This document shows, in pieces, positions 43,461-51,956 of a stretch of 64,000 bases of DNA. The position numbers and the translations under genes are program-made. Each line of letters starts with the position of its first letter. Position 1 is the first letter of the stretch. The stretch lies in assembly GCA_037623315.1 (NCBI GenBank), contig JBBJJH010000002.1, positions 124,001 to 188,000 on the forward strand. The letters run 5' to 3'. The stretch is from Halanaerobiaceae bacterium ANBcell28. GTDB taxonomy: Bacteria > Bacillota > Halanaerobiia > Halanaerobiales > DTU029. Below the pieces are notes generated by a model, which saw nothing but the letters and a program-made list of their open reading frames with translations, made no database searches and had not been told where the DNA came from.

Positions 43461-43838
43461 TTAAAAGATATTTTCTAAGATAGGCTTAGCTTGCTCTGCT
43501 AGTTGTTGGGTTAATTCTTTAGCGATTGTTATTTCTCTAAGAACTTTATCTCTTTCTCTTTGTTCAATTAAAAAATATATTTCTGTCATAACTATATTTA
43601 AATCATGAAAGTCAGTATGATCTATCATAAGAGCTATTCTTTTCTGGCTTTCATCCCATTTTTCTTTGAGTTTCTCTTTATGTATATTAGCCATATCCCA
43701 ATTATCATTTTTAATATTGTTTTCTAAGTCATTAAGTAGGATATAGATATCTTCTGCATAAGCACTGAGTTTATTGTAACCATAGATAGCAAGGGTGAAA
43801 ATAAATATAATTAAGAGTATAACAGCTATTATTCTCAT
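43461..43838 (-). CDS. DUF4363 family membrane-anchored protein
   Basis: The 125-residue protein has one N-terminal membrane helix ('IIAVILLIIFIFTLAIYGY') and a helical external domain with 'WDMANIHKEKLKEKWDESQKRIALMIDHTDFHDLNIVMTEIYFLI'. That segment is the DUF4363 hallmark. These proteins are commonly encoded next to DUF421 membrane proteins, as here (15-base gap, same strand), and probably interact with them. Confidence 0.85.
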   Translation of the reverse strand: MRIIAVILLIIFIFTLAIYGYNKLSAYAEDIYILLNDLENNIKNDNWDMANIHKEKLKEKWDESQKRIALMIDHTDFHDLNIVMTEIYFLIEQRERDKVLREITIAKELTQQLAEQAKPILENIF

Positions 43839-43853
43839 CTTTAAACCTCCTTT

Positions 43854-44528
43854 TTATCTTCTTTTTTTTTGGTAAATAAGATTACCAGATGTGTCTAGAG
43901 CAGCAAAAAAAGTATCAGATGGATCTTCTATATTATATTTTGCTAACTCTGCTCTTAACCATTCTTTATTTAAGTTTAGTTTTTTAAGGTTATAGTCCTG
44001 TATTTCTCCATCGATAACTAAGGAATGAGAGAGACCTTCGTATTTCGTAGGTATATTTAGGTCTTCGGGATTTACTGGTCTTTTTTGTGATTTTGGAATT
44101 ACACTTATTTTACCATTTGTCTCCAGTATTGCAAACTCTACGTCACTGATATTGGGATAGCCTTTTAGTCTTAATTGTTCAAATAAATCATTCAGATTAA
44201 CCCTGGAATTTTTTAGTTCTTCTTCTACTAGTTTCCCGTTTTCAATTAGAATTCGTGGTTTACCACAAATAATTGCCCTAGCTTTAGAACTTCTTAATGT
44301 AATAATAGAAAGTGCCATTTGAAAAGCCAAAAGCAATAATATGGGTATAATACTGGATACAAGGGGTATTCCTGTATCTTCCATAGGGATAGCTGCTAGT
44401 GCAGATATCATTATGGTGATAGCAAATTCAAAAGGTTGGAGTTCTCCGATTTGCCTTTTACCCATTATACGAAGCACTATAATTACTAAAGAGTATAGTA
44501 TTATTGTCCTAGCAATAACAATAAACAT
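43854..44528 (-). CDS. DUF421 (YetF-like) membrane protein
   Basis: The 224-residue protein has three N-terminal membrane helices with 'RIMGKRQIGELQPFEFAITIMISALAAIPMED' and a cytoplasmic C-terminal domain of DUF421 type ('PRILIENGKLVEEELKNSRVNLNDLFEQLRLKGYPNISDVEFAILETNGKISV' region). Relatives include YetF and the SpoVA-linked YrbG/YkjA group; roles in spores or the envelope have been suggested. It is upstream of the DUF4363 gene in a two-gene operon. 'aagggagg' precedes the ATG. Confidence 0.92.
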   Translation of the reverse strand: MFIVIARTIILYSLVIIVLRIMGKRQIGELQPFEFAITIMISALAAIPMEDTGIPLVSSIIPILLLLAFQMALSIITLRSSKARAIICGKPRILIENGKLVEEELKNSRVNLNDLFEQLRLKGYPNISDVEFAILETNGKISVIPKSQKRPVNPEDLNIPTKYEGLSHSLVIDGEIQDYNLKKLNLNKEWLRAELAKYNIEDPSDTFFAALDTSGNLIYQKKRR

Positions 44529-44620
44529 ATTGTCCTCCCTTAAATAATATATTTTTTGATATTTTACATCTTTAGCTCAGACTTAAAGAAGTGGTAGATT
44601 TAGTTTTCATTTCTGAAATT

Positions 44621-44658
44621 ATAAATAGCAAGCACTATTAACTGTGCTTGCTATTTAT
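44621..44658 (-). terminator. Terminator of YflT-like gene
   Basis: Perfect 15-bp arms ('ataaatagcaagcac' and its complement) have an 8-base loop. The hairpin lies between the end of the minus-strand YflT-like gene and the start of the DUF421 gene. Confidence 0.75.
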
Positions 44659-44702
44659 ATTAATGAGGAAAAAATTCTTTTTATAAGAAAATTTACTGAG
44701 AT

Positions 44703-45182
44703 TTAGTGACTTTCTACATCACTTGCACCGTTATCTCTTAATACAGAGGATACATCATCAACTTTGTCTTCATCAGCTTCTACAGCGGCTACTATTTTTC
44801 CTTTTTTAACTTCGCCTTCGTAGTAGTCTCCACGTTCCTCAGGGATTCCCATATCTATAAGTCCTCCAGCGATACCACCTGCAGCTAAGCCAGTCAATCC
44901 AGCAGCGATAGGACCTGCAGCTATAATGGGTCCAATTCCAGGAATAGCTAATGCTCCAGCACCTGCTATTAGGCCGGCTATACCACCGATTGCTCCACCA
45001 GTAGCTGCACCATCTCCAAGATTTTGTTCCGCATATCCGCCTTCATTTTCATTGTTATTTCTGACTTGATCTTCTTTGGCTACCATAGATATTCTATCAT
45101 CGGTAATACCAGCATTACGTACTTGATTTAAAGCATGTTCTGCACTTTCTTTGTTGTCAAAAACGCCAATTACTGTAGACAT
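44703..45182 (-). CDS. General stress protein 17M/YflT-like protein with Gly-zipper core
   Basis: The 159-residue protein has an N-terminal YflT-like domain ('VIGVFDNKESAEHALNQVRNAGITDDRISMVAK'), a central Gly/Ala-rich hydrophobic stretch of ~55 residues, and a C-terminal 'GKIVAAVEADEDKVDDVSSVLRDNGASDVE' that repeats the small ferredoxin-like fold. The Gly-zipper could insert in a membrane. Relatives are induced by general stress. It has its own terminator; 'aaaggagg' precedes the ATG. Confidence 0.85.
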   Translation of the reverse strand: MSTVIGVFDNKESAEHALNQVRNAGITDDRISMVAKEDQVRNNNENEGGYAEQNLGDGAATGGAIGGIAGLIAGAGALAIPGIGPIIAAGPIAAGLTGLAAGGIAGGLIDMGIPEERGDYYEGEVKKGKIVAAVEADEDKVDDVSSVLRDNGASDVESH

Positions 45183-45477
45183 ATTCTACCTCCTTTTTAT
45201 TGTTCATTTTATAAGATAACCTATTAGCAATTTTATATACATATCTTCAAGATATTTAATGTTTTTGTTTCGTTAACATTAATACTAAGTGAATTTACTA
45301 TAATTATTCATAGCTTTTCTTATTTAAGATAGGACTTTTTACTAATCTAGCTTTTAGAATAGTAGTTAGCTATTATACATCTGTTGTTTTTTTATGTAAT
45401 TAAATTTTGATAATAGGTTAAAATAGTAAAAGAGATATGTATATAAGAATAATTCGATTATTTAAAAGGGGGATAAT

Positions 45478-46527
45478 ATGTTAAAGAAAAAGACAATATT
45501 TATTTTTCTACTAAGTCTAATTTTCATTCTAAGTTCTAGCTTTGTTGCAGCAGAATTTATGGAACATTGCGGAGATCATGTAGTAAGAGTATATGATGAA
45601 GACGGCAACTATATTTTTGCTACAGCTCGTGGAGTAGTAAGAGGAGACAGGTATATTAGTACTGATAATATTGAGTATGTAATTGAGGAAGCAAGTGATG
45701 ATAGAGCTACTGCAGTAAAAAAGGGTGAAATTGATTTATTACAGGGGATAACAGAATTACGTGTTCCATATCATTACTCTCAAGATGAGGAAAGAGTAGT
45801 AGCAATATATCATACTCATAACGGAGAGTCATATGAACCAAGTGAAGCTGCTGTAGAAGGGCCTGGAGATATACATGAGGTTGGTCGTGAGTTGGCATCT
45901 GCTTTAGAAAATTTAGGTGTTAGAGTAGTTCATAACGAGAATCTTCATTTACCCCATGACGGTGCTTCGTATGAAAGGTCTCGTGCTACAGCTATGGAGG
46001 TTTCGGAGGAAATGCCTCATGTTGTTCTTGATCTTCATAGAGATGGGATTCCTGATCCAGGGGAGTACTTAACAGAGATTGATGGAGAAACTATTAGCCA
46101 GGTAAGATTAGTTATAGGTAGGCAAAATCCTAACAGCTCTGTAAATGATCAGTTTGCAAGACAATTAAAAGCTGCAGCTGATGAAATATATCCTGGATTA
46201 GTACGAGATATTTTCTTTGGTAGAGGTAATTATAATCAAAGTATTTCTCCTAATTCTGTTTTACTTGAGTTTGGTACACATACAACTACTAAAGAACAGG
46301 CTATAGCAAGTGCTCATTTGCTGGCTGAGCCGTTGATCAATATATTATATGGTGAGGAAGCTTCTGCTCAAAGGGGTAGGAGTGCATATGCTTCTATTCC
46401 CTGGATTATAGGGTTACTCGTTGTAGGAATTTTGATATTCCTATTTATAAATGAAGGAAGTTGGGAAGGTGTAGTAAATCGTTTAAAAAACTTTATACCT
46501 AATGAAATGGGTAAGAAGAAAGATTAA
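45478..46527 (+). CDS. spoIIP: Stage II sporulation protein P (SpoIIP)
   Basis: The 349-residue protein has a signal peptide, then the SpoIIP amidase/endopeptidase domain with 'VVAIYHTHNGESYEPS' (zinc-ligand His), 'VVLDLHRDGI' and 'NSVLLEFGTHTTTKEQA' (conserved Glu/His), and a C-terminal membrane anchor ('SIPWIIGLLVVGILIFLFINEG'). With SpoIID it digests septal peptidoglycan during engulfment. The C-terminal anchor is unusual, since B. subtilis SpoIIP is anchored at the N-terminus. An N-terminal anchor is still possible if the leader is uncleaved. 'aaaaggggg' precedes the ATG. Confidence 0.92.
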   Translation: MLKKKTIFIFLLSLIFILSSSFVAAEFMEHCGDHVVRVYDEDGNYIFATARGVVRGDRYISTDNIEYVIEEASDDRATAVKKGEIDLLQGITELRVPYHYSQDEERVVAIYHTHNGESYEPSEAAVEGPGDIHEVGRELASALENLGVRVVHNENLHLPHDGASYERSRATAMEVSEEMPHVVLDLHRDGIPDPGEYLTEIDGETISQVRLVIGRQNPNSSVNDQFARQLKAAADEIYPGLVRDIFFGRGNYNQSISPNSVLLEFGTHTTTKEQAIASAHLLAEPLINILYGEEASAQRGRSAYASIPWIIGLLVVGILIFLFINEGSWEGVVNRLKNFIPNEMGKKKD

Positions 46528-46575
46528 AAAAAAGACGATTCTGTGAAAATATTAAATCATAGAATCGTCTTTTTT
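46527..46575 (+). terminator. Terminator of spoIIP
   Basis: An inverted repeat 'aaaaaagacgattct/agaatcgtctttttt' with inner 'gtga/tcat' starts directly at the stop codon and ends in T6. Confidence 0.9.
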
Positions 46576-46679
46576 AATGCTTGGGTGTATAAACTTTTTT
46601 CCTAATAAGGTAGATTATAATTTTATAATCATAGTCTGGAAGAGTTTGAGTCATATATTAGTAAGTATTTAAAACTAAG

Positions 46680-47246
46680 TTATAAAGAAACTGAAAAGAA
46701 TATTTCTTTATACAATAATTTTGATAACTCTCTATATGATTTTATCTTAAAGTTTTTATTTTGAAAAAATCTAAAGTATTCTTCTTTAGATCTAATAAAT
46801 TTACCCTTATCAAAAAAACTCATAAAATGATTATTGAACGTACAATGATTATAATAACAGGGTTCTATAACTAATATTTCTCCATTTGGTCTAAGTATTT
46901 TTTTGAAATCTTCCACAATCTTTTCTAATTCATCTGAAGGAATATGATGTAAAACTGCTATGATAAGAATAAGATCAAAAGAATTCTCATTTAACTCCAC
47001 TTTTTCTACATTAGCGAAGTTATAATCTGGATAATTTCTTTTAGCTTGCTTGATTCTATTTTTATCTGTATCAATTCCTAAATAGTTTTCTGCTTTACAT
47101 AAAAATGAATTTGAACCAACTCCACAACCGAAATCAAGCACTTTCTTGTGATAGATATTTTCTTTATTAAGTACATTATTTGTAAATCTCTTATTATACC
47201 AGTCTGGTCGCACTATCCATTGATATAACTTGGGTGATAATTCCAT
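46680..47246 (-). CDS. Class I SAM-dependent methyltransferase
   Basis: The 188-residue protein has motif I 'VLDFGCGVGSNSFL', the acidic 'LGIDTDKNRI', motif IV 'FDLILIIAVLHHIP' and 'LRPNGEILVIEP'. The substrate is unknown; the 'HHIP' element is common in small-molecule and lipid methyltransferases. It is a lone gene convergent with spoIIP; 'aaaggacggtg' precedes the ATG. Confidence 0.88.
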   Translation of the reverse strand: MELSPKLYQWIVRPDWYNKRFTNNVLNKENIYHKKVLDFGCGVGSNSFLCKAENYLGIDTDKNRIKQAKRNYPDYNFANVEKVELNENSFDLILIIAVLHHIPSDELEKIVEDFKKILRPNGEILVIEPCYYNHCTFNNHFMSFFDKGKFIRSKEEYFRFFQNKNFKIKSYRELSKLLYKEIFFSVSL

Positions 47247-47370
47247 TTAGCACCGTCCTTTATTTTGTTTTTTAAAAATCAACTTAAGCTTCTTTTTATT
47301 TATTAGAAAATCGTATCTTTCGGTTTTTTAGTATGAGTTATAGTAAGAAAATTTATTATAAACAGCAAAA

Positions 47371-47400
47371 TATAATAAAAAATATAATAAAAAATATAAT
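47371..47400 (+). repeat. Tandem 12-bp repeat of TATAAT boxes
   Basis: The unit 'tataataaaaaa' occurs twice and is followed by a third 'tataat', in perfect 12-base register, 43 bases before the PflX-like start. Each unit holds a full -10 hexamer. Confidence 0.7.
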
Positions 47401-47442
47401 TTTGAAGATAATAAATTTAGTGAAGTCTAGGAGGTGATTATT

Positions 47443-48366
47443 ATTAACTCAGCTTATCTTGACTTGTTTTCTTCTGGAGAATTAGAGAAGAGAGTAGAAA
47501 AGGCTTACGATATCTTAAAAGATTGTAAGTTGTGCCCTCATCATTGTCATGTTGATAGGACAAAAAATGAGACTGGATATTGTCAGATAGGGAAGGAAAT
47601 AATTGTTGCCAGCTTCGCTCCTCATTATGGTGAAGAAGCCCCATTAGTAGGAAACTTAGGCTCAGGAACAGTATTTTTTAGTAGTTGCAACTTGAAATGC
47701 ATTTATTGCCAAAACTATGATATTAGTCATTTAAGGGAAGGAAGTATAGTAACTGTTAAAGAACTAGGGAAAATATTGATTGATCTACAGAATAAAGGTT
47801 GTCATAATATTAATTTTGTTACAGCAAGTCATATGATCCATGCAGTATTAGCTTCAATTTTAGAGGCTTGTAAAGAAGGTCTCAAAATTCCAATAGTATA
47901 TAATACGGGTGCATATGATGATATTGAGGCACTAAAATTATTAGATGGTGTTGTTGATATTTATTTACCAGATATTAAGTATTCTGATGAAAATATCGCT
48001 TTAAAATATTCAAAAATATCTAATTATATAGAGATTGTAAAAAAAGCAGTTAAAGAGATGCATCGACAGGTTGGGGATTTAAAAATAGAAGGAGGGATTG
48101 CCAAAAAGGGTTTGATTGTTCGTCATCTAGTTTTACCAGAAAATCTAGCAGGAACAAAAGAAGTGATGGACTTTATTAGTAAAGATATTTCAGAAGATAC
48201 ATATTTGAATATAATGGATCAATATTATCCTGCTTATAAGGCTATAGATCATGATATATTAAATCGTAGGATAAGTAGAGAAGAATATAAAGAAGTTTTG
48301 GAAATAGCTGAAAAAGCTAAATTAAAGAGAGTAATAAATCATGATGATCTGTTCACTAAATTATAA
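47443..48366 (+). CDS. PflX-family radical-SAM protein, probable ATT start
   Basis: The ~307-residue protein is of the COG1313/PflX type: an N-terminal Cys set 'CKLCPHHCHVDR...GYC' and the radical-SAM motif 'CNLKCIYCQNYDIS', followed by 'LLDGVVDIYLPDIKY' and 'GLIVRHLVLPENL'. It is related to pyruvate formate-lyase activating enzymes but has an extra Cys-rich segment; no target glycyl-radical enzyme is near. The GTG at 47434 lies inside the ribosome site 'aggaggtga', and ATT at 47443 is correctly spaced and gives an N-terminus fitting the family ('YLDLFSSGELEKR'). It leads into spoVAC after 15 bases, so it is probably in the spoVA operon. Confidence 0.85.
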   Translation: MNSAYLDLFSSGELEKRVEKAYDILKDCKLCPHHCHVDRTKNETGYCQIGKEIIVASFAPHYGEEAPLVGNLGSGTVFFSSCNLKCIYCQNYDISHLREGSIVTVKELGKILIDLQNKGCHNINFVTASHMIHAVLASILEACKEGLKIPIVYNTGAYDDIEALKLLDGVVDIYLPDIKYSDENIALKYSKISNYIEIVKKAVKEMHRQVGDLKIEGGIAKKGLIVRHLVLPENLAGTKEVMDFISKDISEDTYLNIMDQYYPAYKAIDHDILNRRISREEYKEVLEIAEKAKLKRVINHDDLFTKL

Positions 48367-48381
48367 GAAAGGAAGAATTAG

Positions 48382-48831
48382 ATGAAACATATAAATAAGA
48401 CAAAAGATGAGTATAAAAAAATTGTCAAAGAAAATCAGCCCCCTAAAAATAAAACTATGAACTTTATTAAAGCATATCTAGTGGGAGGATTGATTTGTGT
48501 AATAGGTCAGGGTTTCTGGAACTTTTACTTGTTATTTGATATGTCGCAAAATGATGCTGGCACTTTAAGTGTAATAACATTGATATTTATTGGAGCATTA
48601 TTAACTGGTATAGGTGTTTATGATGAGATTGGTCAATTTTCAGGTGCTGGCTCACTAGTTCCAATAACAGGGTTTGCTAATGCTATGGTTTCTCCTGCTA
48701 TGGAATATAAACAGGATGGACTAATTTTAGGTCTTGGAGCTAAGTTATTTGATGTAGCTGGACCTGTATTGGTATATGGTATGGTAACAGCTTTTATTAT
48801 TGGTTTATTGACTAAGGTATTGGGAGGTTAA
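48382..48831 (+). CDS. spoVAC: Stage V sporulation protein AC
   Basis: The 149-residue membrane protein matches SpoVAC, with 'NFIKAYLVGGLICVIGQG', 'GVYDEIGQFSGAGSLVPITGFANAMVSPAMEYKQDG' and about four helices. SpoVAC forms part of the mechanosensitive SpoVA channel that moves dipicolinic acid into the forespore and out during germination. 'aaaggaag' precedes the ATG. spoVAD starts three bases after its stop. Confidence 0.95.
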   Translation: MKHINKTKDEYKKIVKENQPPKNKTMNFIKAYLVGGLICVIGQGFWNFYLLFDMSQNDAGTLSVITLIFIGALLTGIGVYDEIGQFSGAGSLVPITGFANAMVSPAMEYKQDGLILGLGAKLFDVAGPVLVYGMVTAFIIGLLTKVLGG

Positions 48832-48834
48832 AAA

Positions 48835-49851
48835 ATGGCAAAAAAGCTACAGGGTCAGACCTTAACATTTAAAAATCCACCACATATTATTGCTCAGGGC
48901 TCAATTGTAGGACCTGAAGAGGGAAAAGGACCATTAGGTTCTCATTTTGATTTGGTTTATGATGATCCCATGTGTGGACAAAAAACATGGGAAAAAGGTG
49001 AAAAGAAAATGGTTTCCGATGTTATTGATTATACATTGGGACAAGCTTCGATTCCACCTTCAGATATAAATTTTCTAATAGCTGGGGATCTCTTAAATCA
49101 AATCATTACAGCAACATATGTGTCTAGAGATTATGATATTCCTTTTTTAGGTATCTATGGGGCCTGTTCAACTATAGTTGAGTCAATGGGCATTGCTAGC
49201 ATGAAGATGGATGGTGGTTTTGCAGATTGTGTATTATGCTTTGCTTCAAGTCATTATCAGACAGCAGAAAGACAATATAGAATGCCAATAGAATACGGGA
49301 TTCAATATACGGAGAATAATCAGTGGACTGTGACAGGTTCTGCAGCTTATATTTTAGGTTGGCTAGGAGGCCAGGTTTGGATTACTCATTGTACTTTTGG
49401 CAAGGTCATTGATCTCGGTACAAAAGATGCTAATGATATGGGTTCAGCAATGGCACCAGCGGCTGCAGATACTATACTTCAACATTTTATGGATACTAGT
49501 CGTGGACCACAGGATTATGACCTTATATTGACAGGAGATTTAGCATCAGTAGGCAAAAGTAATTTAGAAACCCTACTTAGAGAAAAAAATGTAGAGTTAG
49601 GTGATAAACTACAGGATTGTGGAGATATGATTTTTGGAGATGATGAGAAATATGGTGCTGGCGGGAGTGGTTGTGCTGCTTCTGCTACTGTCTTAGCTAG
49701 TGTGATAATTCCTCAAATCATATCAGGTCAATTAAATAGAGTTTTAGTTGTTGGTACTGGTGCATTATTGAGCCCATTATCATTAATGCAAGGTGAATCA
49801 ATACCAGCAATAGCACATGGGATAGTAATAGAAAAAATACCAGGGAGTTGA
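48835..49851 (+). CDS. spoVAD: Stage V sporulation protein AD
   Basis: The 338-residue soluble protein has the thiolase-like SpoVAD fold: 'PEEGKGPLGSHFDLVYDDPMCGQKTWEKGE', 'FLGIYGACSTIVESMGIASM' and 'GAGGSGCAASATVLAS'. It binds dipicolinic acid as part of the SpoVA complex. It follows spoVAC almost directly, with 'ggaggtt' in the spoVAC end as ribosome site. The usual catalytic thiolase function is not expected. Confidence 0.96.
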   Translation: MAKKLQGQTLTFKNPPHIIAQGSIVGPEEGKGPLGSHFDLVYDDPMCGQKTWEKGEKKMVSDVIDYTLGQASIPPSDINFLIAGDLLNQIITATYVSRDYDIPFLGIYGACSTIVESMGIASMKMDGGFADCVLCFASSHYQTAERQYRMPIEYGIQYTENNQWTVTGSAAYILGWLGGQVWITHCTFGKVIDLGTKDANDMGSAMAPAAADTILQHFMDTSRGPQDYDLILTGDLASVGKSNLETLLREKNVELGDKLQDCGDMIFGDDEKYGAGGSGCAASATVLASVIIPQIISGQLNRVLVVGTGALLSPLSLMQGESIPAIAHGIVIEKIPGS

Positions 49852-49857
49852 TAAATA

Positions 49858-50211
49858 TTGGGTAATTATTTTACAGCTTTTCTTGTTGGTGGATTAATAT
49901 GTGGACTTGGACAAATATTTTTAGATAATACTAAATATAAACCTGCACATCTTTTAGTTGGCTTAGTTGTCCTTGGGGCTATTCTATCAGGATTAGGTTT
50001 GTATGATCCATTAATTGAATTTGCTGGAGCAGGGGCTATGATACCTGTTTCTAGTTTTGGAAATATTTTAACTAAGGGAGTAGTTACTGAGGCTGGGAAA
50101 TATGGGCTATTAGGCCTATTTAAAGGAGTACTTGAGGTTGCAAGTGCGGGTATAAGTGCAGCCGTTATTATTGCTTTTTTTGTTGCACTTTTATTTAAAC
50201 CTAAAACGTAA
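49858..50211 (+). CDS. spoVAE: Stage V sporulation protein AE (SpoVAEb)
   Basis: The 117-residue membrane protein is homologous to SpoVAC ('AFLVGGLICGLGQ', 'GLYDPLIEFAGAGAMIPVSSFGNILTKGV'), and this is the SpoVAEb form. It starts at TTG six bases after the spoVAD stop. The operon spoVAC-AD-AE is the minimal set found in many Clostridia and Halanaerobiales. A terminator follows at once. Confidence 0.95.
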   Translation: MGNYFTAFLVGGLICGLGQIFLDNTKYKPAHLLVGLVVLGAILSGLGLYDPLIEFAGAGAMIPVSSFGNILTKGVVTEAGKYGLLGLFKGVLEVASAGISAAVIIAFFVALLFKPKT

Positions 50212-50248
50212 AAAAGAAAGGCATGGATTATAAACATGCCTTTCTTTT
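50212..50248. terminator. Bidirectional terminator after spoVAE
   Basis: The 14-bp arms 'aaaagaaaggcatg/catgcctttctttt' with a 9-base loop serve spoVAE and the convergent amidase gene. Confidence 0.9.
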
Positions 50249-50260
50249 ACTTATTTAAAG

Positions 50261-51382
50261 TTAAAAATGTACCCTGACCAAATGAAATTTAATGCCTTTA
50301 TTACTCCATCCTAGGTCCCAGGGGACTCTATAACGATCTGTATTATGTGAATTTACCAGGATATACCCTTTAGAATCTATACCACTTACTAAAGAAATAT
50401 GTACTACTTTACCTTTTTTTTCATATGCTATATAATCACCTGGTAATAGATTATATGATGCTTTTAGTACTTCTGCATAAGAACCACGGGCGATTCTTGT
50501 TCCTCTACCACTATAAACCATAAAATTATTAAAAGCATCTGCATTAAGCCAGGCTCTACTACCTGCACCATTTGCATAATTCCATGTCCCTCCTTTTGTA
50601 AAACCGCCAGCTTCGTAGAGCATCTGGGATGCGAAATTAGCGCAATCCCCTCCGAGATGATTGTAATCTCTATAATCTGTGTTGTATTTATATCCGTACT
50701 CAGGTAAAGTAGCTGCTCCACAATATTTATCTAAATATTCTATTGCATCAAGTCTTTTTTGCTTGAGATTTTTTAAGTCTTTTGCTTCTTGAGAATTAAT
50801 TATTTCACTAATTTTTGGATTTTCTAAATCATCTGTATTAAGCGAATCTGCGAAAGGGTCAGTATACCATTCTTTTGTAATTAACCATTCTTCATCATAA
50901 GGCATTAGGTCTAGTGTATGATAAGTTCCTATCCTAAAGCTATTAAGTACTTCAGGTTCATCTAAGTAATTGTATTGATATTCTGTATTAACCATTAAGT
51001 TTATTGAATATCCATCATTTTTTTCATTAGCATAACGTACAATTATATTTGATACAATACTTTTAAATTCGATGCTTTGCTTTTCAGACCACTCATGTAA
51101 GTACTTTGCTTTTTTTAGTTCATGCTCATATGCCCATATTCCATTTCTAACATTTGTGTTATATAGACTTTCTAATTGTGGGAGATCTTCTTTAAGGATA
51201 GTGTCATTACGTATATCAAATATTTCTTGTACCATAGAGTATAAAAAAGCATTCGTTTCTTCATCTAAAACTGGCCTAAGCACTTTTCTCTGCAAGTAAA
51301 AATTAGAAATAATAGCAATTAGAAATATTATTAATAGAAAGTATATTATTTTTTTATAATTACATTTTATTATAAAAATCAT
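50261..51382 (-). CDS. Putative amidase-domain (Amidase_6) protein, membrane-anchored
   Basis: The 373-residue protein has an N-terminal membrane anchor ('IIYFLLIIFLIAIISNFYL'), a middle helical/beta domain (~45-210) and a C-terminal Amidase_6 (CHAP/NlpC-like) domain with 'DYNHLGGDCANFASQMLYEAG' (catalytic Cys) and 'VVHISLVSGI' (catalytic His). It likely cleaves peptidoglycan peptide bonds outside the membrane. Such proteins are frequent near sporulation genes in Clostridia. The ATG follows 'agggggag'. It is convergent with the spoVA operon. Confidence 0.82.
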   Translation of the reverse strand: MIFIIKCNYKKIIYFLLIIFLIAIISNFYLQRKVLRPVLDEETNAFLYSMVQEIFDIRNDTILKEDLPQLESLYNTNVRNGIWAYEHELKKAKYLHEWSEKQSIEFKSIVSNIIVRYANEKNDGYSINLMVNTEYQYNYLDEPEVLNSFRIGTYHTLDLMPYDEEWLITKEWYTDPFADSLNTDDLENPKISEIINSQEAKDLKNLKQKRLDAIEYLDKYCGAATLPEYGYKYNTDYRDYNHLGGDCANFASQMLYEAGGFTKGGTWNYANGAGSRAWLNADAFNNFMVYSGRGTRIARGSYAEVLKASYNLLPGDYIAYEKKGKVVHISLVSGIDSKGYILVNSHNTDRYRVPWDLGWSNKGIKFHLVRVHF

Positions 51383-51498
51383 ATTACTCCCCCTAATTGT
51401 AGATTAAGGTCTTATAGTATCAATAATATATATGTTAAAAAATATTTATTATGTTTTCTTCAAATAGAATTTAATTATTGAATTTTATTATTTTTTCA

Positions 51499-51530
51499 CA
51501 CAATATATATATGAGGAATAATATATTGTG
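51499..51530. promoter_or_regulatory. Inverted repeat, possible operator
   Basis: Perfect 10-bp arms 'cacaatatat/atatattgtg' with a 12-base centre lie 30 bases before the small ORF at 51561. This may be a regulator site or the promoter region of that gene. Confidence 0.4.
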
Positions 51531-51560
51531 ATTCTGCTATCAAATAGAGGAGGTGGAGTA

Positions 51561-51662
51561 ATGACTGAGGAAGTTCAAGGAAGAAGGAGAAGAAAGCCTA
51601 GAACAGATATAGATATTTTTATTATTATTATACCTATCATATTAATATTGATCCTTTTATAA
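51561..51662 (+). CDS. 33-residue small membrane protein
   Basis: A very strong ribosome site 'agaggaggtgg' precedes an ATG by five bases. The product has an Arg-rich head ('GRRRRKPRTD') followed by one Ile/Leu-rich helix to the end, so it would lie in the membrane with the positive head inside. I do not recognise a family. It is too short for most gene finders, but the ribosome site and clean architecture argue for a real gene. Confidence 0.6.
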   Translation: MTEEVQGRRRRKPRTDIDIFIIIIPIILILILL

Positions 51663-51773
51663 AAAACTCCTAGATTTAGAAAACACTGATAGACATTGAC
51701 ACTATTGCAAACAGTAGAGATTAGTGATAGCACTATGCATGATTTATAAGGACTAATGAAAGGATACCTAGGG

Positions 51774-51806
51774 GAGGATTATGTCAAGTTTTGCATAATC
51801 CTCTTT
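51774..51806 (+). terminator. Hairpin, likely terminator
   Basis: Perfect 10-bp arms 'gaggattatg/cataatcctc' with a 10-base loop are followed by 'tttatg'. It may end the small-protein transcript; the T-run is short. I see nothing else in 51663-51956. Confidence 0.5.
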
Positions 51807-51956
51807 ATGCAAGGAAATATATTGTTAGCTTTAATAAAAATAATTTTAACTTTTACTAGTAACTATAAAGAATTCCAATAATTTACCTAAAGGGAAATAT
51901 ATATAAACGTAGAAATTAAATTAAGTACGACAATAATATTGGAAGGTGAAATCTAA

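Noticed and set aside
51768-51800. Five-codon ORF with a good ribosome site inside the 51774 hairpin
   Set aside because: It is too short to support as a gene; the ribosome-site-like sequence is part of the hairpin arm.
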